From: CAZIMM01 sp964540415
Lineage (GTDB): Bacteria > Bacillota > Clostridia > Oscillospirales > Acutalibacteraceae
Direction: 5' to 3'
DNA: 12,425 nucleotides
Assembly (NCBI GenBank): GCA_964540415.1
Contig: CAZIMM010000066.1
Coordinates: forward strand, 1 to 12,425
The translations under genes and the position numbers were made by a program. The stretch's first letter is position 1. The number at the start of each line of letters is the position of its first letter. Shown here one piece after another: positions 1 through 7,072 of the stretch. The notes below the pieces were generated by a model. The model worked only from the letters and a program-made list of their open reading frames with translations, made no database searches and was not told where the DNA came from.

Positions 1-611
1 CACTCGAAATCACCGATGAGGAAACCGGTGATGTGGTGAAGAACTTCGAGATGCAGTGCGGCAGAAGCAGCATCCTCTGCCCCGAAACAATCTGCTACGA
101 TGAAAACGACAGCCTTTACGGCCTTATGCAGGAGCGTGTCGCCAAGGGCGACAAGGCGTGGTGGTATGTCTGCTGCGGTCCGCAGGGCGATTACTGCAAC
201 ATGTTCATTCACCTTGACGGCATCAAGCACCGCATTCTGTTCTGGCAGCAGCGGCAGTATGACGTGACCGGGCTGCTCTACTGGGATGTGGCATATTGGG
301 ACAAATGCGGCAACCCGTGGTGCACATCAAAAACATGGGAAAGCTTTTCCGCCTCGGGCGACGGCTCGTGGATTTATCCCGGCAGGGCAATCGGTCTTGA
401 CGGAGCAATGACCTCCCTCCGCCTGAAGGGCGCGGCAAACGGAATTGAGGATTACACCTATTTCACACTTGCTCAGGAGCTGCTGGGCGAGAAATATGTT
501 GAAGACACGATTGCAAAGGTCACAAAATCGCTCACCCGCTGCACTGACTCCGACAGCCGTTTTGAATCGGTCAGAGTGTCACTGGGTGAAGCAATAGCCG
601 CCGCACAATAA
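1..611 (+). CDS. DUF4091-domain (GH123-like) protein, C-terminal part, 5' truncated by window edge
   Basis: The reading frame is open from base 3 at the window edge to a TAA at 609-611, so this is the last ~202 residues of a larger protein. The GTG at 33 is internal and not a credible start. What is visible fits the end of the DUF4091 domain found in GH123 N-acetyl-beta-galactosaminidases and many uncharacterised proteins: a WWYVCCGP strand, an HRILFWQQ segment followed by GLLYWDVAYW, then GDGSWIYPG and SLRLKGAANGIEDYTYF, which matches the family's GDG..YPG and SlRle..rdGieDyeyf signature. The role is probably glycoside hydrolysis or glycan binding, but the substrate is unknown and catalytic residues, expected further upstream, are outside the window. 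It lies 82 nt before the reductase-GRE cassette on the same strand and may belong to the same regulon. Confidence 0.8.
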   Translation, partial: LEITDEETGDVVKNFEMQCGRSSILCPETICYDENDSLYGLMQERVAKGDKAWWYVCCGPQGDYCNMFIHLDGIKHRILFWQQRQYDVTGLLYWDVAYWDKCGNPWCTSKTWESFSASGDGSWIYPGRAIGLDGAMTSLRLKGAANGIEDYTYFTLAQELLGEKYVEDTIAKVTKSLTRCTDSDSRFESVRVSLGEAIAAAQ

Positions 612-614
612 CGG

Positions 615-634
615 TGCTGTAAAAGTTTACTGCA
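615..634. promoter_or_regulatory. Imperfect palindrome resembling a CcpA/LacI-type operator
   Basis: TGCTGTAAAAGTTTACTGCA is a 20-nt inverted repeat in which 8 of 10 symmetric pairs match. Its inner TGTAAAAGTTTACT fits the Gram-positive catabolite-responsive element TGWAANCGNTNWCA at 12 of 14 positions; the mismatches are A for the central C and T for the last A. It sits about 60 nt before the aldo/keto reductase start and just after the upstream stop codon. No T-tract follows, so a terminator is unlikely. Regulatory function is inference. Confidence 0.35.
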
Positions 635-693
635 AAAACGGCAGAGATACTTGAAAATCAAACATCCAACAAAAACAGTCAGGAGTGTCAGTT

Positions 694-1563
694 ATGAATT
701 TTTCAGATAAAACAGATTGCTTTACTCTCTCAAACGGTGTAAAAATCCCCTGCATCGGATACGGTACATGGCAGACTCCCGGCGACGGTGTGACCGCCCG
801 CTGTGTTGAAAGCGCGCTGAAGGCCGGCTACCGCCATATTGACACCGCCTTCATTTACGGCAACGAAAATGAGGTCGGCGAAGGTATACGTCGCTCGGGC
901 GTAAAAAGAGACGAAATTTTTGTTACCACAAAGCACTGGGTTACCGAGCGCGGATACAGTAAGACCGTCGCCGCGGTCGAGACTTCTCTTGCGCTGCTCG
1001 GGCAGGATTATGTTGACCTGTACCTTATTCACTGGCCGTGTGTTGAAAAGGTTTCGCCGGAATGGAAAGAGATCAATGCCGACACATGGCGCGGCTTTGA
1101 GCGCATGTACAAGGACGGCAAAATCCGCGCTTTGGGTGTAAGCAACTTTCAGGAAAAACATCTTGAAGCGCTCAATGAATGCGCTCAGGTCATGCCCTCC
1201 GTCAATCAGCTTGAATTCCATCCCGGCTACACACAGCTTGACAATGTACGGTACTGTCAGTCTCAGGGACTTTTGGTTGAGGCGTGGAGCCCTCTCGGGA
1301 GCGGCGCGGTTCTGAAGAACAAAAGGCTGGGTGAAATTGCTGCAAAATATTCAAAATCCGTTGCACAGCTCTGTGTACGCTTCGCGCTGCAAAACGGCGT
1401 CCTTCCGCTGCCGAAATCTACCGATACAGACCGTATGGCTGCAAACGCCGAGGTCTTTGATTTCGACATTGACGAAAGCGATATTAACGAGCTGCTTGCA
1501 ATGCCGCTTCTCGGCTTCAGCGGCTTTATGCCCGAGAATGCGCCTGCGGACGCTCTTGCATAA
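694..1563 (+). CDS. Aldo/keto reductase
   Basis: This is a 289-residue NAD(P)H-dependent oxidoreductase of the aldo/keto reductase superfamily, near the usual 270-320 residues, predicted cytoplasmic. All four catalytic residues are visible: Asp50 (GYRHIDTA), Tyr55 (FIYGNE), Lys80 (VTTKHW) and His113 (LIHWP). Later family marks are GVSNFQEKHLEAL, NQLEFHPGYTQ and LPKSTDTDRMAANAEVF, the last being the cofactor phosphate-binding region. I chose the ATG at 694 because AGGAG (681-685) is 8 nt away; the in-frame GTG at 685 overlaps that ribosome binding site. The stop is 14 nt before the GRE start, so the two are almost certainly cotranscribed. Inference: it reduces an aldehyde or ketone made by the GRE, as alcohol dehydrogenases do in propanediol-type pathways. 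The substrate cannot be read from the sequence. Confidence 0.93.
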   Translation: MNFSDKTDCFTLSNGVKIPCIGYGTWQTPGDGVTARCVESALKAGYRHIDTAFIYGNENEVGEGIRRSGVKRDEIFVTTKHWVTERGYSKTVAAVETSLALLGQDYVDLYLIHWPCVEKVSPEWKEINADTWRGFERMYKDGKIRALGVSNFQEKHLEALNECAQVMPSVNQLEFHPGYTQLDNVRYCQSQGLLVEAWSPLGSGAVLKNKRLGEIAAKYSKSVAQLCVRFALQNGVLPLPKSTDTDRMAANAEVFDFDIDESDINELLAMPLLGFSGFMPENAPADALA

Positions 1564-1577
1564 ACGGAGGGAAAGCT

Positions 1578-3740
1578 ATGACTTTACGCGAGGCAGAACC
1601 GTTTGCCGTCGGCTATCTTGAAGCAGACAGAGACGACATTGAATACCGCACCGCCTGCGGATTCAGGGAATATGCAAGGCATACAAAAATTGAGATCAAC
1701 ACAGACGACCGGTTTCAGGGCCTGGCGGGCAGCTGGGGAACAACCGGCATCAGGTTTTCACGCACAGAGGGTATCATTGCGCGGAAGGAAGATTTTATCC
1801 GTCAAAAAGAGCTTTTCCCTGAGCTTGAGGGTGAGCTGAAAAGCTTATACGATGCAATGATACCGCTTGATTTTGAAACACGTCTGAACTCTCTCTTAAC
1901 CGAAAACGAGAAAAAGCTTGCCGAAAACAAGTGCTGCTGGGGTGCGGGCGGCGGACATTCAAACCCGGATTACGAGCTGCTTCTGAGGCTCGGCACAAAC
2001 GGCATAAAGGCAAGAATTGAGCGTTTCCGCAAAATACATACCGACAAAAATGATTTTTACGATTCGCTTCTTTTGTGCCTTGAAGCGGTTGAAATTCTCG
2101 CCGCTCGTTACAAAGAAGCAGCTCTGAAAGAGCTGGAAACCGCGGGGCAAAATGACGCGGTTATTCTCCGCCGCCTTGTTTCGGCGTTTGAAAACATTCC
2201 GCAAAACAAGCCGCGTAACTTTTTTGAAGCATGCCAGATGTTCTGGCTGACCTTCTCGTTTTTGGACACGGATTCTCCCGGACTGTTTGACTACACAATG
2301 GGCGAATACTATCAAAACGACGATAAAGCCGACCGCTATGAGTGCCTGAAAAAGCTGTGGGAGCTGTTTAAAAGAACCCGAACATGGAATTTGTGCATAT
2401 CGGGCAGCGACGAATACGGCAATGTTTTTGAAAACAATCTGACAACGGATGTTCTGAGGGTGGCGCGCGAATTCAGGTACGACACTCCGAACATAACCAT
2501 GCGAATGAGTGAAAACACGCCGGAAAGCCTCTGGCGCGAGGCTGCCGAAACGCTTGCAACAGGCATAGGTATGCCTGCGATTTACAACGACGAATGTGTC
2601 TGCACCGCGCTTGAAGCCGTCGGTATTTCCGCGAGCGATTCGCACAAATACTGCATGAACGGCTGCAATCAGATTGACATTTTCGGAAAGTCGCATATGG
2701 GTCTTGAGGACGGCGAGGTCAGCGTTATCAAGGCGCTGGAATTTGCGCTGTTCGGCGGAGTCTGTCAGCTTTCGGGTGAAAAAATCGGACTTGACACAGG
2801 CGATGCCGCAAGCTTTGAAAGCTTCACAGAGCTTTGGGATGCGTTCATAAAACAGCTTGATTTTCTTGCTGACACGGTTGTGAGCATCTCAAACCGCTGC
2901 CAGAAAGAGTTCTCGGTTTACGGCAAAAACCCGTGGCGTTCGGCGCTGACCCAGGGCTGCATTGAAAAAGGGCGCGATATGAAAGACCGCGGCGTCTACT
3001 ACGGCCACGGTCAGATACTCACCGAGGGGCTGCCCGACACGGCGGACTGCCTTGCTGCGGTGAAGCATTATGTGTTTGATGAAAAGAAATACAGCATGCA
3101 AACGCTTCTGGATGCACTGAAAAATGATTTTTACGGGTATGACGGGCTGTACCGGGACTTTTCAACATATCACAAATTCGGCAATGAGTTTGAGGACACG
3201 GACAAAATATACGAGGATATTTCCGAGCATTTTTACAGATATCTGCAAACAAAGCAGACCTGGCGCGGCGGCGTTTTCGGCGCAGGCTGTTCCACCTTCC
3301 ACCGTGCACCGAACTACGGGCTTCATTGCGGGGCGCTTCCGAACGGCAAGAAAAAGGGAGAAACACTGCTTGCCGACAGCATCGGCGCAACGCCCGGCTG
3401 CGATAAGAGCGGCCCGACTGCCCTGCTCAATTCCGTGCTGCGAGCGAATCAGCGCCTTGCCCTGAGCGGAAATGTGATGCAGATGAAATTCCAGAAGAAC
3501 CAGTTCGGCACACCCACCGGAATGGCGGCGTTTATTTCGCTGGCAAAAACATATTTCCGCATGGGCGGACAGACCCTGCAAATCAATGTTGTTTCCAAAG
3601 AGGAGCTTGCGGACGCAAAAATCCATCCGGAAAAGCATGAAAATCTCATTGTCCGCGTGGGCGGCTACAGCGCATACTTTACGGAGCTTGCCGTTCCGCT
3701 CCAGGACAACATTATTGCAAGAACGGAAAACATGATGTGA
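1578..3740 (+). CDS. Glycyl radical enzyme (PFL/diol dehydratase-like superfamily), divergent
   Basis: This 720-residue member of the pyruvate formate-lyase-like superfamily is on the short side for the family. Conserved blocks in order: AGGGHSNPDYELLLRLGTNG (~122-141), the active-site loop YCMNGCNQIDIFGKS (~358-372) with thiyl Cys363, a CIEKGRD block (~461-467), LPNGKKKGETLLADSIGATP (~587-606), GCDKSGPTALLNSV (~607-620), and the C-terminal glycyl radical motif VRVGGYSAYF with radical Gly696, followed by QDNIIARTE. Known GRE dehydratases and several lyases have Cys-x-Glu at the active site; this protein has Cys-Asn-Gln (363-365), so it is not obviously a glycerol, propanediol or hydroxyproline dehydratase, nor a CutC-type lyase, and it lacks the Cys-Cys pair of true PFL. 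No N-terminal microcompartment-targeting extension is seen. GGAGGG (1566-1571) precedes the ATG by 6 nt. The activase begins 1 nt after its stop. GRE membership is certain; the reaction is unknown. Confidence 0.95.
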   Translation: MTLREAEPFAVGYLEADRDDIEYRTACGFREYARHTKIEINTDDRFQGLAGSWGTTGIRFSRTEGIIARKEDFIRQKELFPELEGELKSLYDAMIPLDFETRLNSLLTENEKKLAENKCCWGAGGGHSNPDYELLLRLGTNGIKARIERFRKIHTDKNDFYDSLLLCLEAVEILAARYKEAALKELETAGQNDAVILRRLVSAFENIPQNKPRNFFEACQMFWLTFSFLDTDSPGLFDYTMGEYYQNDDKADRYECLKKLWELFKRTRTWNLCISGSDEYGNVFENNLTTDVLRVAREFRYDTPNITMRMSENTPESLWREAAETLATGIGMPAIYNDECVCTALEAVGISASDSHKYCMNGCNQIDIFGKSHMGLEDGEVSVIKALEFALFGGVCQLSGEKIGLDTGDAASFESFTELWDAFIKQLDFLADTVVSISNRCQKEFSVYGKNPWRSALTQGCIEKGRDMKDRGVYYGHGQILTEGLPDTADCLAAVKHYVFDEKKYSMQTLLDALKNDFYGYDGLYRDFSTYHKFGNEFEDTDKIYEDISEHFYRYLQTKQTWRGGVFGAGCSTFHRAPNYGLHCGALPNGKKKGETLLADSIGATPGCDKSGPTALLNSVLRANQRLALSGNVMQMKFQKNQFGTPTGMAAFISLAKTYFRMGGQTLQINVVSKEELADAKIHPEKHENLIVRVGGYSAYFTELAVPLQDNIIARTENMM

Positions 3741-3741
3741 T

Positions 3742-4584
3742 ATGGACGTAAACATTTTCGACATACAAAGGTTTTCGATTTTTGACGGCCCGGGAATACG
3801 CACAACCGTGTTTTTCAAGGGCTGCAGCCTTCACTGCAAATGGTGCCACAATCCGGAGTCGCAAAGCACAAAAAAAGAGCTGATGATTTTCAGCTCAAAA
3901 TGTGTCGGCTGCGGCGAATGCACAAAATTATGCGAAAAAGCCCATACAGCCGGCTGCACCGCGTGCGGTGAATGTGTGAGGGTGTGCTCCCATGAGGCAA
4001 GAAAAATCGCCGGCAGGACACAGTCTGTCGACGAAATATGCAAAACCGTTTTGAGGGATAAGCAGTTCTATTTAAGCTCCGGGGGCGGTGTCACACTCTC
4101 GGGCGGTGAACCGCTGCTTCAAGCCGATGCTGCCGCAGAGCTTCTGAAAAAGTGCATGGAAAGCGGCGTTTCAACCGCTGTGGAAACCGCCGCCGGTGTT
4201 GGCTTCCGCGCATTTGAAAAAATATTTCAGTTTTGCGATTTGATAATATGCGACATCAAAGCAATTGATGAAAAAACGCACATTGACTGCACGGGAGTAT
4301 CAAACAAGCTCATTCTCGAAAATGCCGTAAGGCTCAAAAAGAGCGGCAAGGAGCTGCTTTTCCGTATGCCCGTTGTTCCCGGCTTTAATGACGGTCAGGT
4401 CGGCGCGGTTGCGGAATTCACACGCGGCTTCCCGCTTGAATTGATGGCATACCACGCCACGGCAGGAAGCAAATATTCAGCCCTCGGGCGCGAATTCGAG
4501 TCGGCCGATGCGGCTGTGCCGGACAAAGAATATATGCTTGCTTTGGCAAAGTCATACGGTGCGGCTTTTAACCCTGCGTGGTAA
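3742..4584 (+). CDS. Glycyl radical enzyme activating enzyme (radical SAM)
   Basis: This 280-residue radical SAM protein is expected to abstract hydrogen from Gly696 of the preceding GRE, using S-adenosylmethionine and a [4Fe-4S] cluster. The cluster motif CSLHCKWC supplies Cys28, Cys32 and Cys35. It is followed by a ferredoxin-like insert with two four-cysteine sites, CVGCGECTKLC (54-64) and CTACGECVRVC (72-82). This insert marks the activases of diol dehydratase-type GREs rather than PflA itself, which is shorter and lacks it. SGGGVTLSGGEPLL (~113-126) is the SAM-binding GGE region, and CDIKAID (~170) is a conserved activase segment. The gene starts 1 nt after the GRE stop, and its ribosome binding site would lie inside the GRE coding end, which suggests translational coupling. 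The dedicated partner is therefore almost certainly the adjacent GRE. Confidence 0.95.
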   Translation: MDVNIFDIQRFSIFDGPGIRTTVFFKGCSLHCKWCHNPESQSTKKELMIFSSKCVGCGECTKLCEKAHTAGCTACGECVRVCSHEARKIAGRTQSVDEICKTVLRDKQFYLSSGGGVTLSGGEPLLQADAAAELLKKCMESGVSTAVETAAGVGFRAFEKIFQFCDLIICDIKAIDEKTHIDCTGVSNKLILENAVRLKKSGKELLFRMPVVPGFNDGQVGAVAEFTRGFPLELMAYHATAGSKYSALGREFESADAAVPDKEYMLALAKSYGAAFNPAW

Positions 4585-4615
4585 GTCGTGGAAACAAGCT
4601 TCGGAAAGCACACTT

Positions 4616-5467
4616 TTAAACGGCTGCCGCAAACAGAGAAGCTATGTGTGACAAAAACCACAGATAAATTGTTCTGACTGCGCCCAGAATTTCGGACGAA
4701 AACGGAATTTCATCAATACCGGGGGTTTTTATGACCGGCTGAGTGTTTTCACCGAGCCCCATATCGCTGAGCGTCTGCAAAAGCAGCCTTGCAATGGCAG
4801 CATTGCCCGAGGCGCTCGGGTGAATGGTGTCGGCGGCAACATAGTCAAAACGGCCTTCAAAAACCGGGCGGACATCCATAACATGAATTGCTCCGGGGTT
4901 CTGCTCCGCGTAGGCAAGAATGGTTTGATTGACCCTGTCAACGGCAACGCCGTATATCCCGCGCAGCGCGTCAATCCGCGGATTGTAAAGCGTCTGAGCA
5001 ATAATAACGGCGTCCGGATTGACGGCTTTGATTGTTGCGATTGCTTCGGCGTAGTTTTCGGCGAGCATCTCGGTGATGTCATCAATGTTTTTGAAGTTGC
5101 CCCTTGCAACTCTGACAATCAGCAGCGGCACATTCTGCTGCAAAAAATCATTTCCGCCTATTGAGATGTTTATTATGTCGGCAGCTTTTATGTCGTCTAT
5201 GACTCTCTCGTCCTGCAATTGCTCCAGCAGATTTGCCGAGGTGCTGCCGTTGACAGCGTGATTGGCATATGTATATCCGTTTGTGTCGGCGACAATTCTT
5301 GCGTAGCAGGCATCCTCACTGTTGTAAATCCCGTCACCCCGGACGATGGAATCCCCCAATGCAACAAAGTGCAGCGGCTTTTCCTGCGCGGCCACCGACA
5401 GGGGTAAGCAGGAAAAAAGCATAACAACAGATACGAACAGCGCTGAAAGCTTCTGAGTTTTTTTCAT
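4616..5467 (-). CDS. Secreted GDSL/SGNH-family esterase or lipase
   Basis: This 283-residue protein begins with a Sec signal peptide: MKKTQK, a hydrophobic stretch at ~8-26, and a likely signal peptidase I site near VAAQ at 26-28. The SGNH blocks are present: GDS with nucleophile Ser40, Gly74 within NHAVNGS, GGND with Asn106, and DTIHPSASGN with Asp213 and His216. These residues support ester hydrolysis, for example deacetylation of glycans or lipid/acyl ester cleavage; the substrate cannot be chosen. The last ~25 residues (IPFSSEILGAVRTIYLWFLS onward) are hydrophobic or amphipathic and could bind membrane or pack on the fold. On its strand AAAGGG lies 8 nt before the ATG, supporting the start. 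It is convergent with the activase gene (31 nt between stops) and divergent from the flavoprotein operon, so it is a separate transcript that may or may not belong to the same pathway. Confidence 0.88.
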   Translation of the reverse strand: MKKTQKLSALFVSVVMLFSCLPLSVAAQEKPLHFVALGDSIVRGDGIYNSEDACYARIVADTNGYTYANHAVNGSTSANLLEQLQDERVIDDIKAADIINISIGGNDFLQQNVPLLIVRVARGNFKNIDDITEMLAENYAEAIATIKAVNPDAVIIAQTLYNPRIDALRGIYGVAVDRVNQTILAYAEQNPGAIHVMDVRPVFEGRFDYVAADTIHPSASGNAAIARLLLQTLSDMGLGENTQPVIKTPGIDEIPFSSEILGAVRTIYLWFLSHIASLFAAAV

Positions 5468-5527
5468 TGGCGACGCCCTTTCAGTTTTTGATTTGCGGAC
5501 AGTATTGCTTCTTTATCCGATTCCGTA

Positions 5528-5555
5528 TTTACATTAAATCACATTTTGCCGTCAA
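5528..5555 (-). promoter_or_regulatory. Candidate promoter of the secreted esterase
   Basis: On the minus strand, TTGACG (5550-5555) and TGTAAA (5528-5533) are separated by 16 nt, a reasonable sigma-A-type -35/-10 pair. It would start transcription about 50-60 nt before the esterase ATG. The -10 matches consensus at only four of six positions, so this is tentative. Confidence 0.35.
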
Positions 5556-5585
5556 ACACAATAGATATGACTGCTTAGTTTTCTG

Positions 5586-5602
5586 TTCAAAAAATTTTTG
5601 AA
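5586..5602. repeat. Perfect 17-nt inverted repeat in divergent intergenic region
   Basis: TTCAAAAA-A-TTTTTGAA consists of two perfect 8-nt arms around a single central A. It lies between the divergent esterase and flavoprotein genes and overlaps the proposed -35 of the flavoprotein promoter. That position fits a repressor or activator site. An RNA hairpin with a 1-nt loop cannot form as written, so DNA binding is the likelier role. The site is AT-rich and could also arise by chance. Confidence 0.4.
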
Positions 5603-5627
5603 GATAATTTATCCGTCGGCTTGTAAT
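5598..5627 (+). promoter_or_regulatory. Candidate promoter of the flavoprotein-GH3-beta-helix operon
   Basis: TTGAAG (5598-5603) and TGTAAT (5622-5627) are separated by 18 nt; the -10 matches consensus at five of six positions and the -35 at four. Transcription would begin near 5634, giving a leader of about 45 nt before the flavoprotein ATG at 5678. The -35 is embedded in the inverted repeat at 5586-5602. Confidence 0.4.
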
Positions 5628-5677
5628 TGTTTTTTTCAGTATGATTGGATTACCGATTTATATGGGGGAATTTATGT

Positions 5678-7021
5678 ATGGAGAAATATGATGTTCTTAT
5701 TGTCGGCGCGGCGACCTCCGGTGCTTATTTCGCGCGGCAAATGGCCGAAAAGGGCTTTTCTGTCAAGGTGATAGAAAAGCTTTCCGCCGAAAAGACCGGA
5801 ACGCGGTATGATGTTTTTCACATTGCACAAAAGGATTTTTCACTGTTCGGCTTGCCGCGGGTTACAAAAGGTTCTCCCGAGTGGGCGTTTGAGTTCACCG
5901 ACGGTAACACCGTATCACCCTACGGCAACTATCCGCTGCACACTGTTGACAACGTTGTGGGGCTTCATATGCATGAATACACAATGCTGCTGGACAGATG
6001 GGCGCAGGAGGCAGGCGCTGTTTTTGAGTACGGTTCGGCATTTGAGGATTTCTTATATGAAAACGGCAAAATATGCGGGGTTAAATGCGGAAATGAACAG
6101 GGAGAAAAAGAGATTTACGCAAGAGTCGTTGTTGACTGCTCGGGCGCGGACGCTCCCGTAAGACGTAAGCTGCCCGACAACTACGGAATCGACCGCTTCA
6201 GTCTGCTTGACAACGACAAGTTCTATGTCACTCTGCTCTATGTGAAATTCAAGAACCCGAAGGATTACATCACCGGCAGCAGCGGCTGTCCGTTCTACAA
6301 ATCGTGGGTTGCCCCGCAGCCCGACCCCGAGGGTGCAATCATCGGAATCGGCTCCTGCGGAAGCTATGAGTACGGCGAAAGGGTGCTTAAGGAATATCTT
6401 GAATGCGTCCCCGTTGCTGAGCATACGGTTACACATATCGAAAGAGGAACGACACCTTATTGCCGTTCCCCCTATTCGTTTGTTGCTGACGGATTTATTG
6501 TTACGGGTGACGCAGGCTGCCTGACCAAACCGAATAACGGCGAGGGAGTTACAAGTTCTATGGTTCAGATGCATATAGCTTCTCAGGTGCTTGCAAAAGC
6601 CCTCAAAGAGGACGGCTGTGTCACAAAAGAGAAACTCTGGGAAATCAACACGCTCTACAACCGCAGGCAGGGTGCGGATTTTGTCAGCACAAGGGCACTT
6701 CTGATCAACGCGGTCAAGGCGCAAAAGAGCGAATTTGAATACATGTTCAAATATCTTTCCGGAGAGCTGCTGCAGGACCCCGGCAATATTCCCGGCTTCA
6801 AGGTGCCTGCAAAGGTGTTCCTGCGCGCGGGCGGCGGGCTTATGAAGGGAATTGTCACCGGAAAAATCAGCCGCAAAACGCTCAGCACTCTTCTCAACGG
6901 CATTTCACTCGGCGGAAAACTGAAAAAGCATTACCTCGCGTTCCCGGAAACACCGTCCGGCTTTGCAGACTGGTGTGCAGTCGCCGACGCGCTTTGGCAG
7001 AGAGTCGGAAAAATGGAATAA
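5678..7021 (+). CDS. FAD-dependent oxidoreductase, geranylgeranyl reductase/FixC-like family
   Basis: This 447-residue flavoprotein belongs to the superfamily that includes geranylgeranyl reductases, FixC and aromatic hydroxylases. The N-terminal dinucleotide-binding segment is YDVLIVGAATSGAYFARQMA (4-23), with GAATSG in place of the usual GxGxxG, and the strand ends in VKVIEK, giving Glu33 for the ribose. VVVDCSGADAPVRRKL (~150-165) matches the DG/GD-type motif, and VTGDAGCLTKPNNGEGVTSS (~275-294) matches the family's second FAD motif GDAAg...P..GeGi. The ATG at 5678 has GGGGGA (5664-5669) 8 nt upstream; an in-frame TTG at 5645 has no ribosome binding site. It heads an apparent operon with the GH3 gene 48 nt downstream. 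The family reduces isoprenoid double bonds or oxidises or hydroxylates small molecules; nothing here identifies the substrate, and a link to carbohydrate metabolism is only contextual. Confidence 0.87.
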   Translation: MEKYDVLIVGAATSGAYFARQMAEKGFSVKVIEKLSAEKTGTRYDVFHIAQKDFSLFGLPRVTKGSPEWAFEFTDGNTVSPYGNYPLHTVDNVVGLHMHEYTMLLDRWAQEAGAVFEYGSAFEDFLYENGKICGVKCGNEQGEKEIYARVVVDCSGADAPVRRKLPDNYGIDRFSLLDNDKFYVTLLYVKFKNPKDYITGSSGCPFYKSWVAPQPDPEGAIIGIGSCGSYEYGERVLKEYLECVPVAEHTVTHIERGTTPYCRSPYSFVADGFIVTGDAGCLTKPNNGEGVTSSMVQMHIASQVLAKALKEDGCVTKEKLWEINTLYNRRQGADFVSTRALLINAVKAQKSEFEYMFKYLSGELLQDPGNIPGFKVPAKVFLRAGGGLMKGIVTGKISRKTLSTLLNGISLGGKLKKHYLAFPETPSGFADWCAVADALWQRVGKME

Positions 7022-7072
7022 CCGATACATAACACACATCAGAATAATGACAGAAATCACATAGGGTGAATG

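Noticed and set aside
685..693. Earlier GTG start for the aldo/keto reductase
   Set aside because: It overlaps the AGGAG ribosome binding site, which is correctly spaced for the ATG at 694.
1959..2696. Long open frame on the - strand inside the GRE gene (245 codons)
   Set aside because: It is antisense to a certain GRE coding region, has no recognisable domain, and shows the Arg/Val/Phe-rich composition expected of a shadow frame.
1578..3740. Microcompartment-associated GRE
   Set aside because: There is no N-terminal targeting extension and no shell protein gene in the window, and the protein is shorter than known encapsulated GREs.
3162..3818. Long - strand frame spanning the GRE/activase junction (218 codons)
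   Set aside because: It covers the glycyl radical motif and the activase start on the other strand, has no domain signature, and no plausible operon position.
4585..4615. Bidirectional terminator between the convergent activase and esterase genes
   Set aside because: Only a 4-bp GCTT/AAGC stem is present with a weak, interrupted T run, so no terminator can be supported.
5405..5467. Lipoprotein signal in the esterase (Cys20 after LFS)
   Set aside because: Phe at the -2 position does not fit the lipobox, and a conventional signal peptidase I site follows near residue 28.
5640..5677. TTG start at 5645 and a TTGTAA/TATGAT promoter (5621-5645) for the flavoprotein
   Set aside because: The TTG has no ribosome binding site, whereas the ATG at 5678 does. 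The promoter elements would be only 13 nt apart, too close for sigma-A.
6053..6724. Long - strand frame inside the flavoprotein gene (223 codons)
   Set aside because: The + strand carries clear FAD motifs through this stretch, and the antisense product shows no family motif.
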